Source: Prochilodus magdalenae (lineage: Eukaryota; Chordata; Actinopteri; Characiformes; Prochilodontidae). From it: 64,000 bases of DNA. Made by a program: the position numbers and the translations under genes. Shown here piece after piece: positions 29,101-59,062 of the stretch. The notes beneath the pieces were generated by a model. That model searched no databases, was not told the origin of the DNA, and worked only from the letters and a program-made list of their open reading frames with translations. The stretch spans positions 887,656-951,655 of the forward strand of contig JAMWET010001353.1 of the NCBI GenBank assembly GCA_024036415.1, read 5' to 3'. How positions within the stretch are numbered: position 1 is the first letter of the stretch; every line of letters begins with the position of its first letter.

Positions 29101-32100
29101 ATGTCGAGGAGAAGGCACAGCGATGAGAATGATGGTAAGTGAATGGTTTGTATGAGGCCGTTGGTTTGATCTGCTACACCGCTAGGTAACGTTAGCCAGC
29201 GCTTTAGTACAGACGCGGTGAATACACAGGCCGGGACAAATTTAACGATTCCTGTGGTCACTGTTTGACATGTTTTGTGACGCTGTACTGTTTTATTTAT
29301 AGAGCAGCAGAAAACTAATGCTAAACGTGCGTATTGACCCGAAGCTGTGGTGTTTCTTCGGTCAATTTAGCTAGCCGCGTAGCCAACGCCGACGTCACCT
29401 CAGGCGAACCACGCTGTTCACTCGCCGTTATTCCTTCAGAAAGGAGGGCTAGACTCTTCACCATCGCAAACAGCACTCTTTCTCAACCACAGTCTTCACT
29501 GCATGTTGCTAACATTTCTCTGGCTGAGACCACGAATTGGCTTTTGTTTGAAGTGGCAGTGAGCGTTTTGTTTTTTTCCGTCCCACCTTAAAGGCGCCTA
29601 AATGTAAGCGCTGCACCATTTAAGGTGGAACGGGACAGTTCGAACTGGCGACACAGCAGCTGACTTGGAAGTTACCTTGAAGAGCTCCATTGTAGCTTGG
29701 TCTAGTGTAGTGTGTGTGTGTGTGTGTTTTTTATTTATTTATTTATTTATTTATTTTTTTATAAATAATACTGAGTTGTTATTATGTGGAGCATGTAGGG
29801 GTGGATCCACCTTTTGCTTATTTTTCACAAACAAGCTAAATGCTGTTTGAAAAAGATGAATCCAAACTCTGTGTGCTTTTCTTTTAAGATTCAGGAGCAC
29901 AACCTCACAAAAGGAGGAGGACATCTGAACCTATCGAAATTGAGGATCGCCTGGAATCCCTAATATGCAGAGTTGGAGAAAAAGTAAGATGGTGGAAACA
30001 ATTTTGATGCTATTCTACTTCTGTGGTTCAGTTTTTCTGAGGTTTAATAACAGATGACAGAACCTGTGTAGTGGCACAAATTAACACACAGTAGTAGAAG
30101 TAATAATAGTAATAATGAAATTCTTCTAGAGCTACATTAATTTTTATTGAATGATTGGTGATCTCCAGTAAATCTGTTTAAACAGGTGTAATTATGCTGA
30201 CTATGTGATGCGAGCAGTTAGTCAGTGGTGGTAAGGCATTTAGCAGACGCTCTTATCCAGAGCGACTTACAACCGTGCTTAGTGTTCTGTTGGATAATAT
30301 TCCAGCTAGTAGGAAGTTTAGAGCCTAAAACCCACCACGAGCTCAGACACTGCCCGAACAGTCCTCATGTTGGCCACGCTCTCAATGTGTTTATTGATTT
30401 TGAACTTGTCCTTATTTTTAAAAGCTGTCCTAATGATCTGTGTTAAAGCTAACTTGGGGCATTGAAGCTTTTCTGTTTCTTCAAAATTGCCTTTGTCTCT
30501 CTTCTGCTTCCAGAGTACCTCCTCCTTGGAGAGTAATTTGGAAGGCCTTGCAGGCGTCTTGGAAGCTGATTTGCCCAATTACAAAAACAAAATCCTGCGC
30601 ATCTTGTGTGCTGTGTAAGTTGTTCAAGTTGTGTGTCATCTTTAATGCAGAGCACAGAATTTCTCAGATCACTGCATGTGACAATTTATCATCTTTTGAT
30701 AGGGCACGGCTCTTGCCAGAGAAGCTCACAGTATATACAACACTTGTGGGGCTTTTAAATGCGAAGAACTACAACTTTGGAGGAGAGTTTGTTGAGGCCA
30801 TGATCAGACAGCTCAAAGAGACACTGAAGTCAAACCTCTACTCTGAAGCCGTTTACCTGGTATGTGTTTTGCATGGTATATAGGACTGAAGGTGCCTTTT
30901 CTTTGTGTGTGTTGGGTTATTCCTCACTTGCTCTGTTGAATTTTTAGGTGCGTTTCCTTAGCGACTTGGTGAACTGCCATGTCATTGCAGCTCCCTCCAT
31001 GGTTGCCATGTTTGAAAACTTTGTGAGCGTCACACAGGAGGAGGACATACCACAGGTGGTGATGCAAAAACATCACTACATACACTAGTGCATGCTGCTC
31101 ACCGCATGCATAATAGAAATCCAGTATATAACTTTTATTTGTTAAAACAGTGAGTCTTGGTTAACTTGTATGTTCTTTGATAGGTGCGCTCTGACTGGTA
31201 TGTGTATGCTGTGCTGTCCTGCTTGCCCTGGGTTGGAAAAGAGCTGTATGAAAAGAAAGATGTGGAGATGGATCGCCTCCTTAACCAGATTGATGGCTAT
31301 CTGAAGTGAGTACTTATTTTTTATTTTTATCCAGATATCTTCCCTTTTTAACAGAAGAGACACTTGGAGGCAGCTAAGAACTTTGTCACTCAAGATGGTC
31401 TTGTGGATTTGACGGTGCATTGCACAGTGCATTTTTATTTATTGGCCATCATTGTATTTAATCAGAATGCCTTATGTTGGTTCTCTATTATAGTGAGACG
31501 ACAAAACTGACGCAATTTATAAATAAGATTTTTTTCTGCCTTCCCTGAAGATGGAAAATTGAACATTTTACATTTTTTAAATTTTACATTTTACATGTTT
31601 CTTGTCTGTCACTAGAACATCTGAGCTTACGCAATAGGACCTAAGGATCTCTCTCCCAAAGCAAGATTTTAGCTTCACAAAACATAATAAATAAATCCAC
31701 ATGTGTTTTATAAAGGTGCATTTAAACCTTCTCTAAAGTCAAGGTTAATTTGCTCAGGTGTGATAATTATACTGCACACTTTTGTAAATAAAAGACTGAC
31801 GTTTGTTAAGCAGCCAATCACATGAACGCAAGTAGTTGAGCTGCATCATTTTTAGAGAAAGAAAAAAAAAATCATATGCTGTGTGTAGAAAGCATGTTAA
31901 AAAGCAGCTCTGTTAATGCTACCGTATTAAGGCTTATTGTAGTAATATATTTATATTTATGTCGTTTGTGTAGTGTAATTTGCCTCCCTTGCTAAAAAAA
32001 TAGTATGCATTTAATTGACACCATTAAGAAAAAAAACATGTGTAAGACTGTTAGTCAGTCCCTGATTTTTAGATGTTTGGCCTTGATTGGTCAGAAATTT

Positions 32101-35100
32101 GAGCCCTATCAGGTTTGGCATGCAATGTCAAGTTGACGAGCTGGTGTAAGCTGGTAAAAGTGATCCCCTGTTGTAAGGCAGAAGGTTAGGTTGAAGCGTA
32201 AAGTTGGCAAGGTAAGCAAGAAATCCTGCTTTGTGTGAAAAGTCTCACGTCTTGGTTGTGTTTCAGGAGGCGACAGAAAACCCATGTGCCCATGCTGCAG
32301 GTTTGGTCAGCAGAGAAACCCCACCCTCAGGAAGAGGTGAGCTGCACTACTCTGGCTGAAGTGTTGTGAAGATGTGAATATTGAACACTAGAGGTGTAAA
32401 TGTCTGACCTCAGAGCCACTTGATTATTATTCTCTGTGAAATAGATCAGTTCATTTCAGGTTTGTAGTGTGATGAGTGTTTAGAACAGCCATGTTAAACA
32501 CTCCCCCCCACCCCCTTTCTTCTCTCCTAGTATCTGGACTGTCTGTGGGCTCAGGTACAGAAGCTGAAGAAGGATCGCTGGCAAGAACGTCACATCCTGA
32601 GGCCGTACATTGCCTTTGACAGCGTGCTGTGTGAGGCTCTACAGCACAATCTACCCCCTTTCACCCCGCCAGCCCACTCTGATGATGCTGTCTACCCCAT
32701 GCCGCGCGTCGTTTTCCGCATGTTTGACTACACTGATGCTCCTGAGGTGCGTCCTGGGCAGGGCTGCATTGCAGCCAACGGTGAGGCCAGCAGGGAACAT
32801 CTTTTGGTCAACTAACATCAGAAAGGCTTTTAAACATCAGTGGCCCTTGAGTAATTTCTCAGGGTGCGACTTTCATTTATATGGCCCCCCCCCAAAGCAT
32901 GTCAATTAGAGGTGGAGCTTTTAAACAGCTTTTCAGCTGTTCTTTCAGTAACACGGTACTGTGCATTGTCCCTGTCAAATAAGATCACAAGTAATCTTTA
33001 AAAACCACAAACAGCACTGTAGGTCAGATGCGTACAATCCTGGTTTGTTTGGTTTCAGGGACCCGTCATGCCTGGCAGTCACTCTGTGGAGAGGTTTGTG
33101 ATTGAAGAGAACCTGCACTGCATCATCAAATCTCACTGGAGAGAAAGAAAGACCTGGTGAGCCGTAACTCAACTAAACTTAAATAGTCATGGTGTTGTGC
33201 TGGACTATGTAGCCTTGTGAATTTTATGTAGCCTTAAAGAAAAAATACTGTTCTTCTGTTTTATTTCTGTTTTTGCTGCTTGTTTTTAGTGCTGCTCAGT
33301 TGCTGAGCTATCCTGGCAAAAACAAGATTCCTCTTAACTATCATATTGTTGAGGTAAGTCTCTGTGGGAATGTACACTAGTGTTTAAGTCACACAGCTGT
33401 TGAACACTGAGAATGAATGTGGTAAACTTAATCGAACGTCGTTTTGTCACTTAACTGTGTGGCGTTTCTTTTAAAACTCTTATTTAAATCTATACTTAAA
33501 ATGTATTTATAACAAAAGTGATTCAAAACTTGCTGTATGTGAGTGCCCACATACAATTTTCTCATGAAATTTCCTTAGTGTTAGGTGACCACATGTTATG
33601 GATGGTCTTTTCCATGTCCCTTTAGGTGATCTTTGGGGAGTTATTCCAGCTGCCTGCTCCTCCTCATATTGAAGTCATGTACACAGCATTACTGATCGAG
33701 CTCTGCAAGCTGCAGCCTGGATCATTACCTCAAGTTGTATCCTTCCTTACTGCTCGGGTGTTTTACTGCTCAAAGTACAGAAGTTTACAGTCAGCCTGCA
33801 TGGTCTGACTTGATGCTAGTCAGATTTTAAACTGAATTATTTTAATGCTGTAAATAATGCGTTTTATTCGTTTAAATTTAAAGTGAAATTTTTTGCCTTT
33901 CTAACCTTAACTTTAGCACGTTTTCAGCTGGCTCAAGCCACAGAGATGATGTACATGAGACTGGACACGATGAATACCACATGCGTAGACCGGTGAGTGA
34001 CTGATTCTTCTTCTCTTGAACACGACGCCAATAAGCTGGGATAAACTAAACCTTGTTACTGGCGGTAATAACACTGTAGCTGTTATTTATCTCTGGCTTG
34101 GTGGTGTTCTGTAGGTTGGTGTTGTAGGGTTTATTTATAGAAAACGATTTACAAATGATCCATAGTTATTTAAGTGTAGTTTGAGTATAGTCTAAAGTGT
34201 CATCTATACAAATGCCAGGCTTCCATTACCTTACTTTAGCTCAACTTGTCTTTTTATTTATTTATTTTTTTTTCAGATTTGTCAGCTGGTTCTCTCATCA
34301 TCTGAGCAACTTCCAGTTCAGGTGGAGCTGGGATGACTGGTGAGATTCACTTTACTTACATGCATAATACATTTACCTGATCATAAGCTGTAATATCCAG
34401 ACCTTAAAATTCCTGGAAGCTTTTTGGTCTGTTTTAGTAGTTTAAAATTGTGGTTTTGAATGATAATGACATGAAGCTTTGAGCTTTTGGCTGCTGTAGT
34501 TTTTAGTTGGCTTTTAAGATTACTGAATCTAGGAGTTGCTATTCCACCACATTTAAGTCTTGATTTAATCCATTTTGTTTTGTCCTTATAGGGCTGACTG
34601 TTTAACAGTAGACCCTGAAAAACCCAAACCCAAGTTTGTTAAAGAGGTGTTGGAAAAATCCATGAGGTAGATATTATTTCCCCTTTTTATTTATTACTTA
34701 ATTAGATATTAATTTGCTTACCACAATCATAGTAATTTACCTTCACTCTGGTCTTATTCTTCAATTACAGGCTGTCTTATCACCAGCGGATAGTAGATAT
34801 CGTGCCTTCTGGCTTCTCTGGTTTAATCCCGGCTGAACCATTGTTCCAGTATAAATATGAGGATGAGAGCAGCAGTAAGTATACGGTGTGACTTTGTGAA
34901 TTTAGTTACTGCCTGCAAGTAGTGTGAGGGTAGCAAGCTATACATGTGGCTTGCAATAACAAACTGCCATGCTGCTCTACTTGTTTGCCTAGCACATCAA
35001 GTAGATTTTCAGATGACTAAAAACTAAACTATCTGAGGTCACAAAGTTTTGTGGTCTGCTCATTTCAATTCTTTGGTTATGACACTAATTATATAACTCC

Positions 35101-37677
35101 TAGTTCAATTGAAAGGCTGTGTGCTATACCCAGAAACATATTCATATCATATTGCAGGGGAGGAATATTCTTGTACATGATCAGCTTAAGTTTGTGCTCT
35201 TGTCTGTGCTGCAGGTTCCTTGCCTGGTTATGCTATGGCGATAACAGTTGGAAATGCAATCAAGAACCGTGCCTCAAACGATGAGATTCTCGCCGTCCTG
35301 AAAGAGGTTCCCAATCCCAACCAGGAGGATGATGATGGTATTGTATCTATCAGTCTTCCATAAACGTTCTTCATATTTTGTTGGTCTGTATCTAAAAGCT
35401 AGTCCTTAGTTTGGACGTCCATGCGCCCCTTGCTCACATTTTATACGTTTATGTTGCTTAAGATGTTATGGGGCTATGTGGAAGTTTTTGCTCTCTTTAA
35501 ATTTAGTTCTTCCTTCTCTCCAGATGAGGGATACGGCTTTAACCCACTGAAAATAGACGTATTCCTGCAGACTCTGCTTCACTTGGCTGCCAAGTCCTTC
35601 AGTCACTCATTTAGTGCCCTTGCCAAGTAAGTGCTCCATCCATCCCATTCAATCCCATCCATTCCGTGAAGATTACCTCTAAAAGCCGTTTGTTTAGAGT
35701 ACTTGGATTACTGCTGTTCTAAGCAATAGAATGATTAATTGATTGTCTGTCTGCACATTGTGTATGTGCATGTCTGTCACTGTCTCACTGACGTTTGGTT
35801 TACTCTTCGTCTTCTCTCTTTTCTCAGGTTCCATGAAGTGTTAAAGACTCTAACAGAAAGTGATGAGGGAAAGCTGCACATTCTCAAAGTGGTTTATGAG
35901 GCCTGGAGGAATCACCCACAGGTCAGCTCCTGCAAAAAAATCAGCGCTTGTCAGATGTCAAAGTGATACCATTAATGGGACAAGCCCAACAGCTAGGTCT
36001 AATTGATTTACATCAGGGCACATTTAATGTATTAGGGTTTAGTTTTTTTTATCCATTATCATCCAGAATTATGTGCCAACTGTACCTTCTGTTTATGTAA
36101 TGACTGACTTGCTTGCTCAGATGATTGCAGTGCTGGTGGATAAGATGATTCGCACTCAGATAGTTGACTGTGCCGCTGTGGCCAACTGGATCTTTTCTTC
36201 TGACATGGCTCATGACTTTACCAGGTAAGTCTGCAGAACACTTTCTTACCTTCTGATGTTCTTCCCCTGTGCCATGGTGTCCATAACATTTACTCTGGGT
36301 TTTGTTTGTTCTGGTTCAGGCTTTATATGTGGGAGATTCTTCACTCCACCATCCGGAAGATGAACAAACATGTCCAGAAGATCCAGAAGGAGCTGGAGGA
36401 GGCCAAGGACAAGCTAGAGAAACAGCAGCACAAGAAGGTATAAACTATGTCAAGGTCTAGTGGCCTCTTTAAAGGAGAACACACAGCAGGTCAGGCTGTG
36501 CAGAAATCAGGAGCCATTGTTTTTTATTGAAAGAACAAGCAGGATCTCTGAGTGCCACAGCTACCACTACAATAAATTAAACCCACAGCAAGACCACCAA
36601 AGGTTACAGTAGATTCCCTGAAATGTTGAAAAAGAAAGACTTAAGTTTAAGTTAACTGGCCAAACTCCCTTTATTAGCCTGATCTTTTTTTTTCACCTCG
36701 TAGATTTTAGCCATTAATGTTAAAGTTTGTATAGAGTTGAATTGACTATAATGGTATGATAATTTTATTCCCTTAAATCTGAATGAGTAGAGCACGGCGT
36801 TAGCTTAAGTGTAATATCAGTGCTTTCACTGTGACACATTCTGTGATATAGCTGCTTCATACAGAGGAAGGTACAGTGAATACATTGGTCTGTGCATTTG
36901 CAGCAAAAGGATAGTGGTGATGAAGAGGACATGGAGAAAAACAGTGAGGATGAGGATGGGCAGCTGGAGGAGCAGATTGAGAGACTGCAGGAGAAAGTGG
37001 AGTCAGCGCAGAGTGAACAGAAGAACCTCTTCCTTGTCATCTTCCAGGTACGTCCACTTCCTGCCCTTTCCAGACAATGTTGTCAAGTCTTGGAGGGTGA
37101 TTGCAGTATGTAAAATTGAATGCCCCTCTGCACCTATTGATTGTCTTGCAGCATATTAAACTACTAGGACCAGTTTCTGGTGACACTGGGTTTTTACATC
37201 CTATTCCTGTTTTTTTATTCCCCACCCTTCAGCGTTTCATCATGTTGCTGACGGAGCACTTGGTTCGCTGTGAGACGGGAAGCGTGGACATAAACACCTC
37301 CTGGTATAAGAACTGCATTGAACGGCTACAGCAGATCTTCCTAATGGTACTCATTTCATATTGAATATAATAAGTTGCATTGACAAGTAATTTGAAACCT
37401 TTTGAGTTTTTTCAGTTCCAAATGTTTGTCCTAGACAAGAACAAGTTAAGAACATTATACAGCAAATACAAGTATTGATTCTGCGGGCTATGTTTTGCTA
37501 ACGAGACTGCAGTTTATGCGTCTCTGTTAATTAACATTTCCTCTCTTTCTTTGTACCTGGCAGCATCATGTGATCATTCAGCAGTACATGGGCACTCTGG
37601 AGAACCTGCTGTTCACAGCTGAACTGGACCATCACATCCTGGCTGTTTACCAGCAGTTCTGTGCTCTGCAGCTTTGA
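29101..37677 (+). CDS. ncbp1: Nuclear cap-binding protein subunit 1, CBP80 (23 exons)
   Basis: Coding exons 29101-29134, 29889-29983, 30514-30614, 30703-30859, 30948-31055, 31184-31305, 32267-32336, 32531-32746, 33059-33156, 33290-33353, 33626-33736, 33928-33992, 34277-34339, 34592-34666, 34771-34874, 35215-35337, 35524-35626, 35828-35921, 36121-36224, 36320-36437, 36904-37047, 37233-37346 and 37564-37677 sum to 2397 bp, 798 aa (human 790). It pairs with NCBP2 to bind the m7G cap of nascent RNA polymerase II transcripts for splicing, export and pioneer translation. Visible: a bipartite nuclear signal (RRR 3-5, KRRR 19-22), the first MIF4G domain from about residue 30, middle and C-terminal MIF4G-like helices ([19 protein letters not shown]), and an acidic/coiled-coil insert ([30 protein letters not shown]). 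Two donors are weak: GTATCC after exon 11 and GTACTC after exon 22. No AATAAA seen in the 3' UTR before 38180. Confidence 0.98.
29700..29763. repeat. (GT)n and (TTTA)n in ncbp1 intron 1
   Basis: A short GT run followed by TTTA units and a T tract. Confidence 0.9.
30217..30430 (+). repeat. SINE-like teleost repeat in ncbp1 intron 2
   Basis: Starts GGCATTTAGCAGACGCTC and continues TTATCCAGAGCGACTTAC, a core spread across fish genomes. The next 130 bp matches 51440-51600 in reverse almost base for base, and more distantly 49165-49310. Family name not assigned. Confidence 0.75.
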
Positions 37678-38514
37678 TTCACCAGCTCTTAGCTAAGCCA
37701 AGCCCCCCACCCAATTCAGACTTTAATTTTTTTTGCTTGTATGTTTTGTGGCATTTAAAGCATCGAATACATTCACCAGATATGATGGGGATGGTAATGT
37801 TTACCCCTCATTAGTAATATTAAGTGGCCATTGATGTTATTTTTGTAGTGTTTTTTTTTTTTTTTTTTCCCTTTTATTTTTTTCTTTTACACTTTTACCC
37901 TGTTAAAAATGGATTTCTATTGGCTATCAAGTGTAGTTGTGGGTTTTTTTTTTTTTTTAAACCCCCAAGAGGGATAATCGGTGGTGTTTAGTTTTATTCC
38001 AGCAAACCCAACATCAGGACTCTGCATTTTTATATGTGTTTTATGTCACTTCAATGGAGAAATGTTTAAAATGAGTTGTGAGTCTCAGCCTGCATTGTGT
38101 AAGCTCCTCTGCCACTGTAATGCCGTATTTTGAAACTGTAAAGAAATACACCGAAATGTCTTCCTTTTTTTTAAAAGAATCTTGCCTTGGTTTTTTTGTT
38201 CTAGTAGTTCAGAGTTCTGAGACTGTTCAACAGTCCTGATACTGATAAATGTATTCTGTAGATCAGTGTTTCTTAACCCTGGTCGTGGAGGCACCCTGCC
38301 ATGCACGTTTTAGCACTTTCCCCTCCTCCAGCCAGCTCATTAACAAGCCCTTTTTAGAGTGGCAGGGAGGGTGTTAAAGCAGGGAATCCACTCAAATGTG
38401 CAGAGCAGGGAGCATCCAGGACCAAGGTTGAGAAGCACTGCTCTAGATCAGGGGCTTTCAGTATTGTTTAGCTCACAAAGGGCTTGTTAAGAGGAAGGGA
38501 AGAGTAACTGATAC

Positions 38515-38588
<74 letters not shown>
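38515..38588. repeat. (GATA)n microsatellite
   Basis: About 18 GATA units. Confidence 0.98.
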
Positions 38589-39312
38589 CTATACAGAAGT
38601 AACAACAGAAGCACAAGAGAGTTGTACAGATAGAGACAGAGATACAATATAAAGTATGAAAGTATAAACATAGAGTCCTTAGTGTCTGTATAAAGTATAG
38701 ATGGAGGTAGTGGTAAACCATTTGCTGAGCAAGTTAAGAAGATGTCTGTTGTCAGCCTTACAGGCAGTGCAAGTATGCAGTAATATAAAAAATTTTTTTT
38801 AGAGCAAAATGTGTAAACAGTACAGAATGGAGTAGAATAATACAATAGAAATATGGCATTTAGGAGGGAGTGTGTGCAGAGATGGGGGTGTGTCCATTGG
38901 AGTGACCGGAATGAAAGAGTGTCCAGAGTTTTTCATTTCCTGTGCTGAGAGGAGTTGAACAGTCTTATGGCCTGAGGGACAGGACTTTGAGTCTGTCTGT
39001 GGAGCAGGACTCGGTCAGCAGTCTGCCACTGAATGAGCTCCTCTGCCTGATGATCGTGCTGTGCAGAGGATGGTGAACATTTTTGGTGATGTTCAGCTTC
39101 AGATGGTTGGTAGTGCACCACTCCACAAAGTCCTCAACCAGGCTTCTGTACTCCCTCTCCTGACCATTACACACATACCCCACGATTGCAGTGTCATCAG
39201 AGAACTTCTGCATGTGGCAGAACTCCGAGTTGTACTTAAACTCTGATGTGTACAGGGTAAACAGGACTGGAGAGAGAACAGTCCCCTGTGGTGCTCCTGT
39301 GCTGCTGATCAC
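38515..39312 (-). mobile_element. LINE 3' end with reverse-transcriptase remnant
   Basis: The minus strand encodes GAPQGTVLSPVLFTLYTSEF, then MQKFSDDTAIVGYV (the FxDD catalytic box) and VEWCTTNHLKLN, the C-terminal half of a CR1/L2-type reverse transcriptase. It degrades after NITKN. A 3' UTR-like stretch follows down to the (TATC)n run at 38515-38588, which may be the element's 3' tail. 5'-truncated and dead. Confidence 0.8.
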
Positions 39313-40239
39313 CGTATCAGAGGAGCAGTCCCTGATCCTGACAATTTTAATGTGGCAATCTTGTATTACTGCATGAATCCCAATTGATATTTTAATGTAA
39401 ATATAAAAATGTTTAATGGCTGTTTTAGTCCGACTGTTTGAAAATCCTGTAGTATAAGACAGATTAAGAGCTTGAAATCCTTATCTAAATACATAAAACA
39501 GATGTTAGTTTTCCTTATTAAGTTTTATTGTATTGTGGGGCCTTTGGTGATTCCCACTCCTACTTGTTCATGGGCTGACTAGTGGACATGGGTGTTTGAG
39601 CAGGAAAGGAGGACTGGGGTTTGTATGGGGTGTTCCAGAACCACCACTGAGAGCCACTGCTTTAGACCCTCTAAGCACAAGCAGTCTGCTTTGTAAGCAT
39701 CACTGATCTGGTTCAGTATGTGAAGTTCATGATCAGTTGATTTACTGAGTCCGGTGATCTTTAGCTCAGTGCTGCTGTTTGCCAGGTGCACAGCAAACTC
39801 AGTTATCACTGTGTGACCAGCAGATGGCGTAACGTGTATGTGCTTGAAGAGATTTCTGCGAGTACAGTTCGGGAGGGTTTATCAGATTTGCACATGTACT
39901 TTTAATCAGTGATTAATCAGTGTTCGGGGTGATGTGCTCCAGTCAAAGCCCTCCTGAAATTCAGGATGCACAGTTGAAGTTTAAATCGCATACCTGGATA
40001 TGGTTTCAACACATCCTTGGACATTTCTAGACTTAATTTTCCAGTTACGGAAGTGAAAATATTAAAATGCAAAATTGTTCTGAAAATATTAGTGAATTCC
40101 AGGAAATTGAACAAACGTGGGCAGTTAAGAAACAGATCACATATATTCGTGCACACTTTAGTCTCTAATGCTGAGGGTTAATGTTCATTTACGTGGTTTA
40201 CAGTGTTGCACGTGGACAGGGGAGATGATGGAGTGATGC

Positions 40240-40760
40240 AATGTTCCCTGTTTATACTTTAGTAGAAAGGAATGATGACTGGGTGAGAGAGTTTGTGGTT
40301 GTCGGTATGTCACTTGGTCCGGCATCATTAATGGTTAATCTTCACAACATGTTTTGTGGAAGTGCGCCATGGGACAAGCAAAGGAGATTGATGACGCTCA
40401 TCGGGCTGAAAAGGTTACATAACCATCTTTAAAGAGTTTTGCCTCTACCAATCTACAATCAGACAGAGATTCAAAACCATCATGACCCTCCCCAGGAGCG
40501 GTCATTCAACAAAGATCAAGCTAAGAGCAAGGTATCTTATAGCCTGTAAGGTCACAAACGAATCCCAGATAACTTCTAAGCAGCTAAAAGACTTTCTCCC
40601 ATTGGTTAGTGATCATCAGGAGAACTCTGAACAACGACAGTGTGTATGGCAGGCTGCAAGGAGAAAGCTGCTGCTCTACGAAAAGAACATTGCTGGCGGT
40701 CTGCAGTTTGCTGAAGATTACCTGGGTGAGGCACTGGAACAATGTTTTGTAGACTGATGA
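40240..40760 (+). mobile_element. Tc1-like transposase N-terminal remnant
   Basis: 40482-40757 reads TLPRSGHSTKIKLRARYLI then VTSKQLKDFL-like sequence, the second helix-turn-helix of Tc1-like transposases. The preceding bases contain a broken first helix-turn-helix. The catalytic domain is absent; the frame stops at 40757. Confidence 0.75.
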
Positions 40761-40844
40761 GACCTAAGTAGATCTTTTTGTTTTAACTGAGAACTGTTAT
40801 GTTTGGAGCCTTATCCCACCTGTGAAACATATATATATATATAT

Positions 40845-40960
40845 ATCAGTATAGATCACTTTATTAATGTCACGTATTACAGCAGCCCACGTGCAGTGCA
40901 GAACAATATTACAATAATAGAAAATGTACATAAATAAAAGAGAAGAAGAAAAATAAGTAC
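40845..40960 (-). mobile_element. LINE 3'-tail-like stretch
   Basis: TAGATCACTTTATTAATGTC following an AT run resembles the minus-oriented 3' end of a fish LINE. No coding sequence remains. Confidence 0.4.
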
Positions 40961-42690
40961 TCTAATAATAATAATAAGCACCACTATGAGTGGGATGGAA
41001 GCAAAATGTCTAAAAGTCTAATGGTATGCAATGAAAATAAAGTAACTATGTAAAGTTTAAAGCCCTAAAAGTATCATTACCATGGAGAGTGTTGCTGCAT
41101 CTGGGGTGGCGACTTGCCACCTTTGATAGAATAATGACTTTAGATTTATAGAGTAGGAGCTGTTCTCCATAGAAGGAATGGGCTAAACTCCTCCAAGCCG
41201 ACATGCAGGACTAGTTAGCAGTTACTGGAAACGTTTAGATGCAGTTATTGCTGCACAAGGGGTCACACCAAACACTGAATGCAAAGATTCACATACGTTT
41301 CCCCTCACAGGTGTGAAGTACTGGGTCATTTCCTCAGTAAGTCGAATATCTTTGACTACTTTGTTTAACTCGGTTCTCCCTATCTGCTTGTAGGCCTAGC
41401 TGCACCAGTCGTATTGTTCAGTTTTAGCAGGATTCTTTGAAAGGAAACTAAGATGAGATGCAGAACTAGTGTGTCTTGAAGAGTGAGCAGCACAGTTACA
41501 TGGTTATATTCTTCTACTATCCGTCATGCGCCTTCAGCTACATTTGTATGCATCTGAAGTTAGGCCTGTATCTGTAGTTCTACTTCTACACACTGCTGAT
41601 ACAGTAGACATTATTAATAGCACTGCAATCAAATTTGTGATTACATTTATGGATTTGTTTTCAAATATTGGCTTAAATGTGTTTTGCATATAATCATCCA
41701 AACTGTTAAAGAACAGGAGCCTGAACCTGTGAGTTGAGTAAATAATTCAGGGTTGTTTGAATAAAGACTATGCAGTAACAGGGTTTCACAAAGTAACAGG
41801 ATCACAGAAATGTTTTTTAATAAAGATTTATACAGCTTTTTAATGAACCATCAACAGGATAAGTAGGAGCAGGGTCGGGTAGCAACAGAACCCACAGAAT
41901 ACATTTCATAATCAGAATATGAAAAAAGGTAACTGTATTCTGTAACAGGTACAGTTACTGTAACATAGACAGTCATCAGGTTACAGGTACATTATAAAAC
42001 CAGAGCTGATTACTGGCAGAGCTATATTACAGGAAGAATCAATCTACAGAAAGGTTATGATGTTCTTTTTTTCTGTTTCTTGGCATTGAATGTGTTTACC
42101 CTGATACCCCATATCACCTGAATGTACAGCAGCAAGCTGGTGCGACAGTTTAATCTCACAGGGAAATCAATGCTGTGAGTTTTTCTCAGGAAGAGATGGT
42201 AACTGTGGAATGTAATGTTACTGCAGAAGTCAAGAACAAACATTTCTACAAGTAAAGCCAGAAACCTGGGAATGAGTCTGATCATTTAAGTAGCAGGGTT
42301 GCAGTGGTTCGAGTAACCAAGGCTGCCTTAACACTTACAAGAGTGATATATCACAAACATCTTACCAAAAACTTAACACCATATCAGTGATAACCCCACA
42401 TTTGATTTAGACGTAATATTTTGGAATAGTAACTTGATTTACACAAGAAGTGCATGTTTATGAATCTTCCGGTTCTAGAATCTTCCGGTACCTAAATGTC
42501 TAGTAACTGAGTATCTAAATTAAATAAGAACATTAAAAACCACATAAAAGAGAAAACCTGAAAACCCTGTAAACATGATCCCAGTGCATGTTATAAATGC
42601 CAGTCGAGGACACAGGAGTTGGTCCACACTAACTCAGTGGTTTGTACTGCGGTGTGTCCAGCAGCTCTGTGTCAGGGAGGTGAAGACTCT

Positions 42691-58844
<16,154 letters not shown>

Positions 58845-59052
58845 GAGTCAGGCTGGACGGGCAGTGAGCAGAGCGCTGAAGTCCACTCCCGGTCCCACAG
58901 AGAGATCAGCGCGGCAGGATCCCTGACTTCTCACCACTCCCGCACTCTCCCGACTCGCGAGTCCCGGCGAGCCACTATGAGTCCCTTCTGTGCCGAAGGT
59001 CTGCTGGCATCCACTCCGGGCAGGACGAGGAGGGTAACGAGAGTTTGGTAGA

Positions 59053-59062
59053 ATCACGTGAC
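59053..59062. promoter_or_regulatory. CLEAR-like E-box upstream of slc49a3
   Basis: ATCACGTGAC (complement GTCACGTGAT) is one base from the TFEB/TFE3 CLEAR consensus. It lies about 210 bp upstream of the slc49a3 start codon, in a GC-rich stretch (58850-59060). Confidence 0.45.

Larger units (their letters stand above)
37678..42690. other. ncbp1 3' UTR, repeats, slc49a3 3' flank
   Basis: 37678-38180 is probably the ncbp1 3' UTR, with T-rich runs at 37849-37868 and 37946-37958. The rest holds a GATA run and LINE fragment (38515-39312), a Tc1-like N-terminal fragment (40240-40760) and a LINE-tail-like stretch (40845-40960). 41830-42690 is the likely slc49a3 3' UTR: candidate minus-strand ATTAAA signals lie at 41839-41844 and 42149-42154. 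No further gene is seen. Confidence 0.55.
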
